In this document: positions 26,501 to 38,500 of the stretch, piece after piece | Position numbering within the stretch: the first letter of the stretch is position 1 | Layout of the letters: each line of letters begins with the position of its first letter | NCBI RefSeq assembly: GCF_051020975.1 | Contig: NC_135035.1 | Coordinates: 11,160,001 to 11,224,000, forward strand | Source of the DNA: Osmia lignaria lignaria | Taxonomy: Eukaryota; Arthropoda; Insecta; Hymenoptera; Megachilidae | Reading direction: 5' to 3' | Length of the DNA: 64,000 nucleotides | Notes under the pieces: generated by a model | The model's database searches: none | What the model was told of the DNA's origin: nothing | Seen by the model: the letters and a program-made list of their open reading frames with translations, nothing else | Translations under genes and position numbers: made by a program

Positions 26501-29500
26501 GAAGATAAAAGGAAGGGTGGTTTTACTGTCTGGCGGTGTTCCAGTACACGCGGCTCAGCGCCGTGCCGGGTTCTCGTGGAAGAAAGAAAACAGAGAGAGG
26601 CTTTAACCAGCCCCGTCAGAATGATGTTGGTCCGCTTGGCAGGAAAGCCACTTTTCGAGCAAAATTCCGGAAGGATTACTCAGCGACAGAACAGCCGGGC
26701 TACGCGAGTAAAAGGTCCGTGCTGCGGTTCTTTCAGGTAGAGAGCATCGAAAACAACTTTCCATCCACGAGAATCCCACTGACAAAAGGTGAAACCCCCG
26801 ACGAGACCGCGGATGGATTTGTTCGACCGAATGCTTCCCTCGAACCGAGAAAAATTTTCAAATTCTTTCCCTTTCGTTTCGTTTCGAGTGTACCCGACGA
26901 GTACATTTTCCTCCACGTTGCATCCTCGTAAAATTAATACCCGATAATTCGTCGTTGCGTGATCGGATGAGTCGCGAATGGTCCTGGTAACCGGTAAGCA
27001 GGTCCTCCGCCGAAGGCAAAATTTACGGTGCCGTTTGCTGGCCAGAGGTCGCAAAACGAGTTTTTCGTTTTATCGTCGTCTGCCCCGTATCCATCGCCTA
27101 CTTCCTACACCGAACACGTCTGCCACTAAACGTCATTAATATCCTCTTTCCATTCGCCTCTGGCTATTCGCGAAATTCGTTCCGTCCCCTTGCTCAACCC
27201 TTTACCACGACGATCGCTGGTTAAACAGTCTTCTCTGCCGTCGATGACGTTCCAAGGTAACGCCATTGAAAGCACCACGCTACCGATGACTAACTACAAA
27301 GGAATTTTTCCTCAATCGCCTTGGCGAACAGCCGGTGTTATCGTTTCGTTAAGTGGCCAGAAGCGGTTATCGGGTTGTCGCTAACTCGATAAGTTTACCG
27401 ATCGCGGTTCAAAGTCTATCGTGTACAAAAAAAGACTGCTTTTGTTGGGTTCGATGGTGGTAACGCGAAAGCGCGAGTTAAAAGGTTCGATCGGTTGTAA
27501 AAGAACCGAGGCGAAAAAGTGATTCAAGAAGAGCCTATTGGGGAGTGGGCTGGAAACGTGCTTGCAGAAAGACGACGCGATGAAAGCGCAAAAACCGTTT
27601 TTCCGTCTAGGGTGGCTCTTTGGCTTCCCTCGAGGTCGAGAGAGCGCTGGCGCCAGTGCTAATGCAGCGCTTGCTCTTCAGGAATGCACCGCTGTCGCGG
27701 TGGAAGGAACGCGTGTGTGCATGGTGCACGGTGCACGCGATATATTTGTATACTAGTGCATTCGCCCGGTGATCGACGAATCTGGAAGCGAGCCGAGGCG
27801 AGGGAGATTCGTCCAACGGCCACCGTCCAAACCTTTCGATCTTTAAATTTAGCATCGAATATCGCGACCATCTTTCTTTTCTTTCCTCATGGTATTCCAC
27901 GACTACGCTTAGATTCATTCTTTCCACTACTTCCAGGAATCTTGCGTTCCGTTTTTCCAAGCAACTTCTCCGAATGTCTGAACCGCCGGAATTTCCGGTG
28001 ACTATGCAAAGTTGGTCTTCCTTCGTGGAAAGCGATGAACAAAGAGAGAAGAGAACGTCGGGATATCTCCCGAGCGATGTTTGGTCATCAAACAGGATAT
28101 TCGATTAAAATACCAGAGACGAGAATAAGCAAACCGCAGCAAAAATAGACTATGCCAGTTCGCGTTCCCTTCGGCTATTAGCGTTACTCCTTCTGTTCGG
28201 CAATGGTTCGCGCACTCGCGCGAGAACATCACGTATCCGGGCCAGTTTTTGCGATCGTGACGTTAAAACGCGTGCCTCCGGTGCGGTGCATCCGTTACGA
28301 ACCACGATCGAAAGGTCGACGACCGCGTTCCTTACTTCCGATTCTCCTTCGGATCGAAGCTAATTTTCAATCCCGACGATGTCGCGATGTAAACGCTGAA
28401 AGTTTCGAGAGACGCAAAAGAGACAGCGGTGGGAGGTTCGATCGAAAAGGCATGCAAACGGTGAAAGGCAGCAAAATTTCACTCCTCCGTTCGTTTGAGA
28501 ATTTGTTCCCTCTTTCTCGGCTAGCCGGTCGCGTTTGAGCCGTTTACATGCCGATTTCGCGATGTTCGGACGGAACCGAGCAGTTTCGTGTAAACAACAG
28601 GGGTTGGTTTGGCTTCGCTTTTTAATCCACTCGATCTTCTCGACTCCTCGACTTCTCGGCTATTGCCTGAATCTAGGTTTCTAGATCCGAGAAGAAACAC
28701 GTTCGCGACGAGGGGGTTGTCGAAGGAACGCGTGCAGCCCTATCTCCACTTTTGCTCCTAATCGAATCGGCTCGGTAAACGAGAAAGGTGCCGTGCGACG
28801 ATAGTGTCCAAGTGACCGCGTTACAATCTCCGTTGAAAGAACAAAGATATGAACGTGCGTTAACAATGACGAGTTCGAGAATCGAAAACAAAGGACGCAG
28901 GTATCGTTTCACGTGCGTGTGTGAAACGCAAAAATAAGACGTACATCTCTGTACATCGAGACACGGTGAAATTTTCTGAAGCGGATAAAAGGCGACAAAA
29001 CGCGACGAGAAGCGACGCGATCGAAGGTGAGCACCCACGTGGCGCTTTCGAGGCTGCCTTTTAACGGCGTTTCCTCCGAAACACCCGCTCCCACCTCTTG
29101 GCCGACAAGCGACAGCCCGTACCCATTACTCGCGATGACACAATAACAACAACGACAAAGGCCGTCGCGGAGTCGCTTACGCAAGGACGCGTTCAGAGGT
29201 AAAAGGCAGCTCGATTAACCGGATATTAGCCGAGTCGCGATTCGTTCCCGGCTCTTTATGCTTTTCTCTATCGCTTCGTTCCTTCGGACATAGTTCGGAA
29301 CTGTCTTACGAGGAAACTTTGAAGTTAGCAGTTCTATTTATTTTGCAACGAAACGCGAAAGATCGAGACGCGTTGGCGAGTCAGCATGTCGAGAAGGCAT
29401 TCGATTCGAGCGGAACGGAGAAACGTTTAAATCGGCGCCACGTCTGCGGCCTCGGTGACGTTCACCGTCTCGGAGAGAAAACTGTGCTAACAGAATGTAA

Positions 29501-32500
29501 TCCAGCGGTGAACGTTTATGTTCACTCCACTGGCCAGAGATTTCCGCGTTTACATTTAACCGAGCGGAATTTGCTGGTTCTCGCGACTTTCCAGTATCGT
29601 ACGATTTCATTTGCTTACAATGCACCTCAAAGGGTACGAATGAATTAACTGTACCACTCGAGCAAGTCTTGCTCGAGTATACGAGAAAAAAGTGAAAACT
29701 CCGCGGCAGGTGTGTAAAAGGTAAAAAGATTGCGCGTTTCGAGTGGGAAGTCGACGTTAAAAGATGGCACTTTGAGGAGGGGAGGCAAATAATTACACGT
29801 GGAATCGTAATTATCGGAGGAAAGGCCCGCGAGCGACGCGCGTCCCACACGTCGATTTCACGGCATTCGGGTCATCACCGACACCGACTGACCGTCCCAC
29901 GTGAAAATATTCCATGTACACGTACAAGTTTGACGTGTCTACGCGTCTATGCGTCTAAGCTGGTACAGACTAAACCGAAGATAAAGAAGGAGGTTTACCT
30001 AGAATATTCGTATAATACGATTTCGTGCGAAAACGAGGTTGCACGATGGCTCGATAATATATGCAAAGACATTCATCGAGCTATCGGAAGAGGAAATGGC
30101 AAGATCGTTCGATTTCAAGGAAGGAGTTGCCGAAGAAACGAGGACACGTCCGAACCTCGTAAAACGAGAACGCTAAAGCGTACGGCGAACGGCTTACGAA
30201 CGAGTAAGCGACAGTTAGGCAGCTGGTGTCATCGTGTTCGGTACACTACGTAAACCTCTCGTCTTAACGGGTCAGGTCGAGTGGCCATTTCCGATCTACT
30301 TTCCTGACTCGCGCCTAGCTTTGTCATTTTCTCCTCTCCCTCTCTTTTTCTCTCTCACTTTTTCGGCCATCTTTTTTGTCCTTTCTAAAGGCAACGTTGA
30401 AACCGCAACCGGTCAACAACTTTTGTAATAACCAATGTCGCAACGTTCGTTCGCTTCCGTTGAAATTAAGGAAAAAGGTGTTTTGCGAAATCTCGCGAAC
30501 GATTCGATCGACGGGCAAGCTTAGCTTGTCCGTTGATTCGAGTCGAAGGAGAAATTGATTTCGAAATGGGCCAGAGCCGCAGAGACAACCGCAGAAATTC
30601 GCGATCGCGATTGCAACCGGAGATCGGCACGATTACTCGAGTAACAGTCAGGCTGGTACCGAAATATCGCGAGCTGATTTCGATGCCGTTACAAGTTCAA
30701 AAACCTACTAACGTGGGCGTGAAAGCTGTCGCTACAGCCCTGCCAATATCTTTCGCTATGCAGCAAAGAACGAAGAGGGCGATAAATCGAGCGGAATAAC
30801 TGGCCACACCTGTGCACGCCACAGACGTTATGTGGCCACGTAAGTGTCTCCGTCGCAATCAGCCTCGTACGAAATTTCTCTAAAACTGTATTTTATGCCG
30901 AGCTTGTACAAGTAAAGCAATCTTGAATAAATAAATGAAATCCATCCAAATCGATGACGACTCCCGCCTACCTTTATTCCTCGTTCAATATCGAACACGT
31001 TTATTTCCTCCTGGCACGACGTGCTTTCCTCCTGGAATGCGGTGTACTTACGACGGAATGTTATATCCCGTGTCACGGTTGCAGTCACCGCAGGTGTGAC
31101 TGTAATTTTTACGTTTCACCTTACATTCTCCGAGTGAAAAGAAACCTTAGGTTGACATCTTTGTACTACCGTTGTTCTATCTACCATCCGCATGCTACTT
31201 TTTCAGATTTTCCGGTACAAAGGTTTCGAAGCGGAGTCGAGTCGAACGATCGCGTGCGAGAAAAGCGTGCAAACCAACAGCCGGTCGGCTCGTCAGCTGT
31301 CACTGCCTGCAACGAAGAATGTGCCTGTCGAGGGGAACGAATTCTCGTGTTTCAGCTGACGAACAGGCGTTAGGTTCTGTTGCTAAGCTCCGAAAGAGGC
31401 GAAAACCTGGAACCTCGAATAACGCGCGTTAACTTTTCACGGCACGCCTTTCCGGCCATGTTCGCGTGTACCAACCACGTATCGAGATATTGCGAAAATC
31501 GCTGCAACCGCTTCCAAATATAGCGTTGCTCGATCGCTTTGTGTCTGTCGGCAATTTCGCGCAACGGAGAATCGACGAAACGGCTGAAACTTCTGGGAAA
31601 TCATGGAAAATTTTCGTTTTACCGATTTCTTCCGCCTTTCTTCCGGAAAAGAGCTTTCTTCGGTTTCTGGTTCGCTCACCATCTCTCGACCCACTACCGT
31701 TTCCTCAACGTGTTTCACCAGGTTGCGCGTTGCCCGCGCACTCGAACGAGACACAACGCGATTTATAATCGCGATACGAGTTACGCGGCAAACTTTCACG
31801 CGGCTCTGACGTCATTAGCGTAACGCTAGAACGAAGATGCTTCGAAGCAACGAGTCTCGATACCAGGCTTTTGGAGTCGTCGGCAAGGTGTATTCGTCAC
31901 CGGTCTAGTCATGGACTTCCACGAATCAACGTGCCCCACATACTTCGTGAATCACGAAATCGTGGCGTCCACCAAGCACGGTAATCGCACGGAATGTTTC
32001 GCGTGTTCTCGTTAATTAGAGCATCTTACACCCTGCGACGAGGGCCGGGCCGTCGTAGAATGGCCTTCTTCCGAAGCAAACGAGGGAATCGCGAGATCCG
32101 GAGCGACCATTGCCGATCGATCGACCCGCATTACGTTACAAGGGCCGTGCACAGCTGGCCCTGGTGTTTGCAGCAGTTTATCGTCCTGCATCGTATACCA
32201 TCGAATCTGGGACACGGGGAAAGAGAGAGGACACGATCGGTAAAGCGATATCGTTCGACTATATCGATCGCGGTTCGCCACCAAGGTATAAGTGGCTCTC
32301 GAGAGAGCCACGGTTTCGCCCTTGGGATTCCTGCGAGGCGTGGGTGATCGAACGTTTCGGAGCAACCGTTGGTCGATCAAGATTTCGCTTTGTCTAGCGG
32401 CTGGCGTGTTCTCCTCGATCGGAAGGATCCGTGAAGGCAAGTCTGTGTGCCTTGATAACGGGGGAATGGTACATTGCGAAGATGAGGCTGGTAATAAATA

Positions 32501-35500
32501 TCAATATCACTTTGAATTCAAAAAGAGACAAATTATCATTAAAAAAAATAAAAAAAAAATAAAAAAAAATAAAAATGGGAACCCAGGATTTGAACCGAGG
32601 ACCTTTAGATTGCGAGTCATGTGTTTAACCACGGAGCGGATCCATGGCACGCAATCTAAAGATCCTCGGTTCAAATCCTGGGTTCCCATTTTCTTTTTTT
32701 TTTTTTTTTTTAATGATAATTTTTATGTAATAGTTATTCAAAAAGAGACGAATTATCATTACAAAAAAAAAAAATGTTTGGGACCAAAGATTTGAACCGT
32801 GGATCTCTAGATTGCAAGTTGTGTGTGTGAGTTTGTCATACTTCAGAATGTAAGGAGTAACTAACTGTAATTGTTAATATCTTTTAACCAATTAGCCGTC
32901 TGTTCTCAAAAGGGGGTATAGGGGGGAGTGTAACACTTGGATAGTTCTCCGTATGAGTAACATCGATCGAAACGTTAACACGTTCACCTAATAGCACCCC
33001 TGTTATCGGGGGTAGATGAGGTGGCTCGATGAGAGTGAAGAATCGATTAGACTATTGGAAAGCTTGAAATTACTCGTGACTCATCGAAGCGAACTCGTGA
33101 CCACGGTTGATTACCTGGTCCTAATCGAGTGGCCACGTATTTCGAACAACGACGTAACGAGAGAAGTCTGGATAGGATTAATTGCTTTACCGCGGAAAAC
33201 GAGATAACGTATCGACTTACGCTCTTAAAGGATAATGGTTCCATTCGACTAGAGTTTAAGCGGTACGCGGATAGAGACAGGGGTGGATATATCTTGCGAC
33301 ACGATAGAAAATGCGGGCAAGGTTATTCCCTTTCCAACGCACGCCACAATGGACACACGCGGAACCGCAACGATCGACGATATAGCTCGCAAAGTAGGAC
33401 GCCTTCGAGTGGGACGGTTAGACCAACTTATTTACTTTCGAACGATTTCTGTGCGTCGCGTCGTCGAGATCCGCTCGAAAAGCAATCGGCTGTCTTTACG
33501 CGAAAATTTTTTGAAACGAAAGAAAGCGAAATTCAAAACGGAGCCACGCATCGTTGCTCGAAGGATGATTGAATCTGGACATCGCTGTCCTCGATCGCCG
33601 CCTCATCTTTCAACGCCGCCGCCGTCTCCACCGTCGCCGCGTAAGGACAAGGTTGTATTCGATACGAGAGAATGCTCCGTGTCGATCTTTCGATTCGGTT
33701 GCTAGATTTCGATTCCGGAGAGGTGTACGATTTTTTAGCGAAACGAAAAGTCGGTTCGTCAATCGATTCGTATGGTTGTTCGAGTTGGCCGACCTTCACC
33801 CGGCTACCGTCGCCATTATGCTCGTTACACACCGGTCGCGCGGTTGTAATTTACGGTTAACCGAACGGAAACCGAAGGGGAGCGACCGCGTTGTAGTAAC
33901 GAGGTCGTCGCGTATAGGGTCTTAACGAACAAACACGGCTCCCCCTTTCTCTTTCTTTTTCTTGTTCGCATCTTTGGTGACATCGCACTCCTACAAATTC
34001 GCCCCGAGTTCCGTCTCGCAGCTGGTCGGTACAGGAAAACATGCAGCGAAATCGCGCTTTCGATTAATACTCCTCGAGGTTATTTGTACGCCGATCGTCC
34101 CCAGGATTCTTTAGAGTTTCGTTCCATCGGTCTGTTTACGAGACTCATCTTGACGCGACGTGTTCGAAAACGAAGCGAAAAACCATCAGGAACGCAATCC
34201 GTTCGTTCCAATCGAGATAAAGATAGCAAAAACAGAAAAGGGGAAAAAGAAGACGTGCGTTTCGCGCATCGTCGGGCCTAGTGGAAGCTCTGAATGGAAG
34301 CATTGGCAAAACAACTTAGTATCTTGTGTCGGCTGTTTCGAACAAGAGCGTGGGCGAAAAGCAGGCCACGGAAGAACGGGTAATCTGATTTTCAAGGACT
34401 CGTTTCGCGAAACCGAGAAGTGATCCATAACCGTACAGAGTTGTGATCATCTCGAAACGAAACGAAACGAAACGAATCGGAAGGATTATAAACTTGCCCA
34501 CCTACGCGTTCGATCTTGCGGTATTCTTCTTTTCTCGATGGAAAGACCTACCTACCGTTGTCGATTCGACTTTCTAGAGCGGTCGAAAAACCGCGGAACG
34601 CGTTCGGAGTCGCAAGGACAAAATACCGTGGAGCAATCCGGGGAAAAAGCGTCCTAGCAGCGGGAAATCGTGACCCATAGATCATCGCAATCGCGTACGA
34701 TCCGCAACAGTCTCCCTTCTCTGTCGATAGTCGTGCTCGACTCCCTCTCCAGCCTGTGTCGTAATATCTCGCCAACTATATACCCTGCTCATGATCGATC
34801 TCGACCCATAGATCATTCCAACAGGACGTTTCTCGCTCGATCGAGGCTCGCTAACTTTCCGTTCCGTTTCGCTCCATTCCGTTCCAGCCAGATACCGCGA
34901 TCTACGGGATTTTTCTACGTCGATATCGCCCTCCTTCGATCGAGATTGCGCTGTAGGTTACGAGCTTGAAATCGTTCGATACAACATCTTCGTTCGAAGA
35001 GCAGCTGAAAGAAAACTATCGCGACGAACGAGTCAGCCGGGTACGCGTTCCTTTGTAACGGACACGAATAGCCAGGCTGTCTAAATACGGTACGGCTGAA
35101 TAACGATCGTTGGAATTTCTCGTTATTTCTCAAGAAAAGAAACACGGCCATCTGTGACTCTGGGTGGCTTCCACCGACTCATAGTACATGATCCACGGGA
35201 ACAGAATTATCGATCGGATGAGCGAGCAGCGAGTACCAGTGAACGGACAATGATCACGACGACCTTGAGAAGAAGGCAACGTTTGTTCGCCGATGCAGCG
35301 CGTGCTCGCGGCATACCATCGTATTTTCTCACCCGTGAACATCCAGCCACCGTGGCTTTTTTTCTTTCGTCCGTAGAGTTCGCGACGATCCACCAGAGAT
35401 CGGCGTGGCGACCGTTCCGATCGAGCAAACCGATAAATATAATTAAGGCGACGGGAAGCTGAAGAGCCCCTCGACACGGCAACGCCACGACCGCTTTATC

Positions 35501-38500
35501 CTCCGCTAGCTATCTGTATCGCCGATAATCGCCGTCATCGTGCAGAAGGGATGTTAATAAGATGTCGTGCGCGCAGCTCGTACCTCGTTTAGTCACGACG
35601 AATCCCCTTCTCGCTTTCTCATTCGGTTAAATTAACCATCGTTCGAGCGAACGCGAGAACGGAAGGAAGTTGAGAGAGAATCGAAAGATCCTAGCATAGC
35701 TACTCGTGAAACCTTCATCCTGCTGTCTTTTGAAAAAAGAGCATTGTTATGCTAAACGAAAAGACGAGCCACGAAGGCACGGGAAGTATCCTGGAAAGCG
35801 AGGGATGAACACAAGTTCGAACAGCTGTTGCTTGTTCGAAAGCAGCTGCCTCCTCTGGGATGCATCGTGGGTCAAAATTCACTCGAGGGTAAAGGAAAAT
35901 CGAAAAAGAATCGGTCCGTAACTGCGGTCCCCACGGAAATCCGAATCGAAACTCTGACGACCGGAGGAAATATCTTTTACGAGCAGTAAATCCTGGTAAC
36001 CTCGAGAGCGTCGTCTATGATTTTTAAGATTCCTATCAAGAAAGAGTGACGCGTCATAGAAATACTAAATATGCTGAAAGACGTTTAAGAAAAAAGGGTG
36101 GAACACGTCGTCCTTAACCGACTAGAACAAAGGCCACGTCGGAAGAGGAGAAACCGGATGCTCGAGATCCTTCTCCTAGGAGGTTCGTGCAGCAACCGCG
36201 ATGCACCCTGAAGATCTCGTTTCCCCCCCGTCGCTGGAAGGTCATCGACGACCGGATCGCGAGGCAAGACTCGAACAAGTAGGCAGCCAGGCTGTCGCGC
36301 TAATTGCAGGTGCCGTTACCGTTACTTTCCAGATGGCATGCCCGTTTCTGTCGCGTTACCTCGGTCGCTCCAACTTCAACCAGAGCATTCCTCATGCACG
36401 TAACCAGAGAATCCGTCGTTCGAGATTTCCTTCGTTACACGCCGCCACTTTCCACGCGAGCAGCTGTAACCAGTTTCGATTTACGAAACTGCGATTGCTA
36501 TACTCGAATTCTGGTTCTCGTAAAGGGTTCACGAGTTACATAAAAGAAAAAAAAGATTCGTCGTCTGATTGTCTAATTGTCCGTTCGGTTGGCAAAGCTG
36601 AGAAGATACGTTGCAACGTATCTACCTATTATAAGGGTATAAATATCGAGCGGCAAGTGCATAGCGGACGGTCTCTGCATTTTCAGTCCGGCCACAAGCT
36701 ATTTTCAACCCACGCTAAACTCTCTCGCTCTCTCGCTCTCTTCCACTTTGCGTGGCCCCCACTTGTTCCCGTGTATTCTAAGCCGCGACCCGACACCATA
36801 AAAAGCACCTGTCCCCGTCGTCGCGATGCTCCGAAACGACAAATTCTGCCGATCGGATTTGCTTCTCGAACGATGCCTCGTTAAAAGCGCAATCCGTTCT
36901 GTGTGTCTACCACCTGACGGAATTCCTAAGCGATGCATCGTCGCGAAAAATCTACAAACCTGCTGTATGTCATTTGTACACGAATTTTTTTTTTTCTCTA
37001 TCTCACGAGATCCTGCAATATTTGAATAAGATATGGCCAGGCTTCGACGAGCAGAGGCCTTCTCAGCACAGGCAAGAAATCCGCTTGTTTTATGAGTCAC
37101 TTTTTGCAAACGAATTTATCCGACCTATCTGCTGTAAAAGGTATACCAGTCCCGATGAAACAAAGTTTACACGGAAGAGGATACTGCAACGTGATTCATC
37201 AAAATCGAAACGAGGTTTTTACAGCATCGCGAACGAATCGGTGGAGGAACTCCGAAGCGCGTCCTGCTAGTCGACGGAAATATCGCTCTAATTTCGCTGT
37301 ATCGTTTTATCGCGGTATCGCGATGACGGTGCGAAGAAATAAAGGAGCGAAAAAGTAATCGACCTTCGCAACGATGTACGTCAAGCTGCGAGATCGCGTT
37401 AACTATCCGGCTAGAAGAAACTTTAAGAGAGTTTTCTTTGTTCGCAACAGAAGAGCCAACATCGAACGTGAAACAATATTCGTTATGCACGTTCTTGTAA
37501 GGAAAAGAACCCGTGATATAGGAGCGTGTTGTGGTACAAGACAAAAGTAAATCAACGTTACATGCCAGGACCGTGACGAATAACGAGCAACGACGATGGA
37601 TCGCAATGGTAACCATACGGCGATAAAACGTGCTAGCATGTACATATTTCGAAAGAGCAAATATCGATTACTCGCGTAGAATCTTTTAATTGGTGGCAAC
37701 GAAACCGCCAGAGTTTCGCTCGAGTACCTATATTTACATTTGCGAATAACAGGCTGTAGGCCGATATAGCCATAATATTTATACCGAGCTCCTTTCTCGC
37801 AGACGTTTATGGCGTCGCTGTGACGACTCTCGTGGCTCAGGACTCGATGACCACGGTTAAACTCGACTGCATTTTACTTCCACTTATCTTTCGTTTCGAC
37901 GAACGATAGTTTCGATACGCGTGACGTTCAAACTCCCGCAGCTACAGAAATCGTGACTGGAAAACGACGCCAGCAGCTCTTTGCGACTCCTGTTCTGTGT
38001 ACTCGACAGTGTGTGTCAGCCGCTTTGCATATATGTAATTCTCCCAATGCGATTACGCAATCGAAACTTTTTCAAAGAACCGAGGCGATTGTTTGCATTC
38101 CTTTCCTTAATAACACGTACGTGTTTGTATTGATATTGCGAGTTGCAGTGCAGTTAGCCAAACAAACCGACAAACGAAAAAAATCCTTTCCTCGAATCGA
38201 TAGCAAATTTTTGCAGTGCAACAGGCACACCTTCTCGTCTCTGACCGGGAATGGCGATAGAAATGGCACGCGTATAAATCTCGAGTACGGCAGGTGTGTG
38301 CTCGGTAAAGCAGCTGTATTTCGCATTCGTGGCTCACGCCTAGCGATCGACGACGATTCTGATTGACGGCTGCATAAATCTTTCCAACGGTTACCACCAC
38401 CTTTCAGAAATATCTTAAACGTATCCGGTCGTTGTTAGAATACTAACGACTAACGAGCCATCGTCGAGGGAAAGAGGCATGGGGTTAAGTCTAGCGACGA

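Noticed and set aside
34672..34816. GACCCATAGATCAT present twice 131 bp apart
   Set aside because: A 14-base match is expected several times by chance in 64 kb and flanks do not align.
36638..36688. TATAAATA followed by TCAGTC as a plus-strand core promoter
   Set aside because: The spacing is about 45 nt, too long for a TATA/initiator pair, and no plus-strand gene follows.
36201..36884. 227-codon open frame, the second longest on any strand
   Set aside because: No recognisable domain, low-complexity basic/serine composition, and stop-poor surroundings with comparable frames on both strands.
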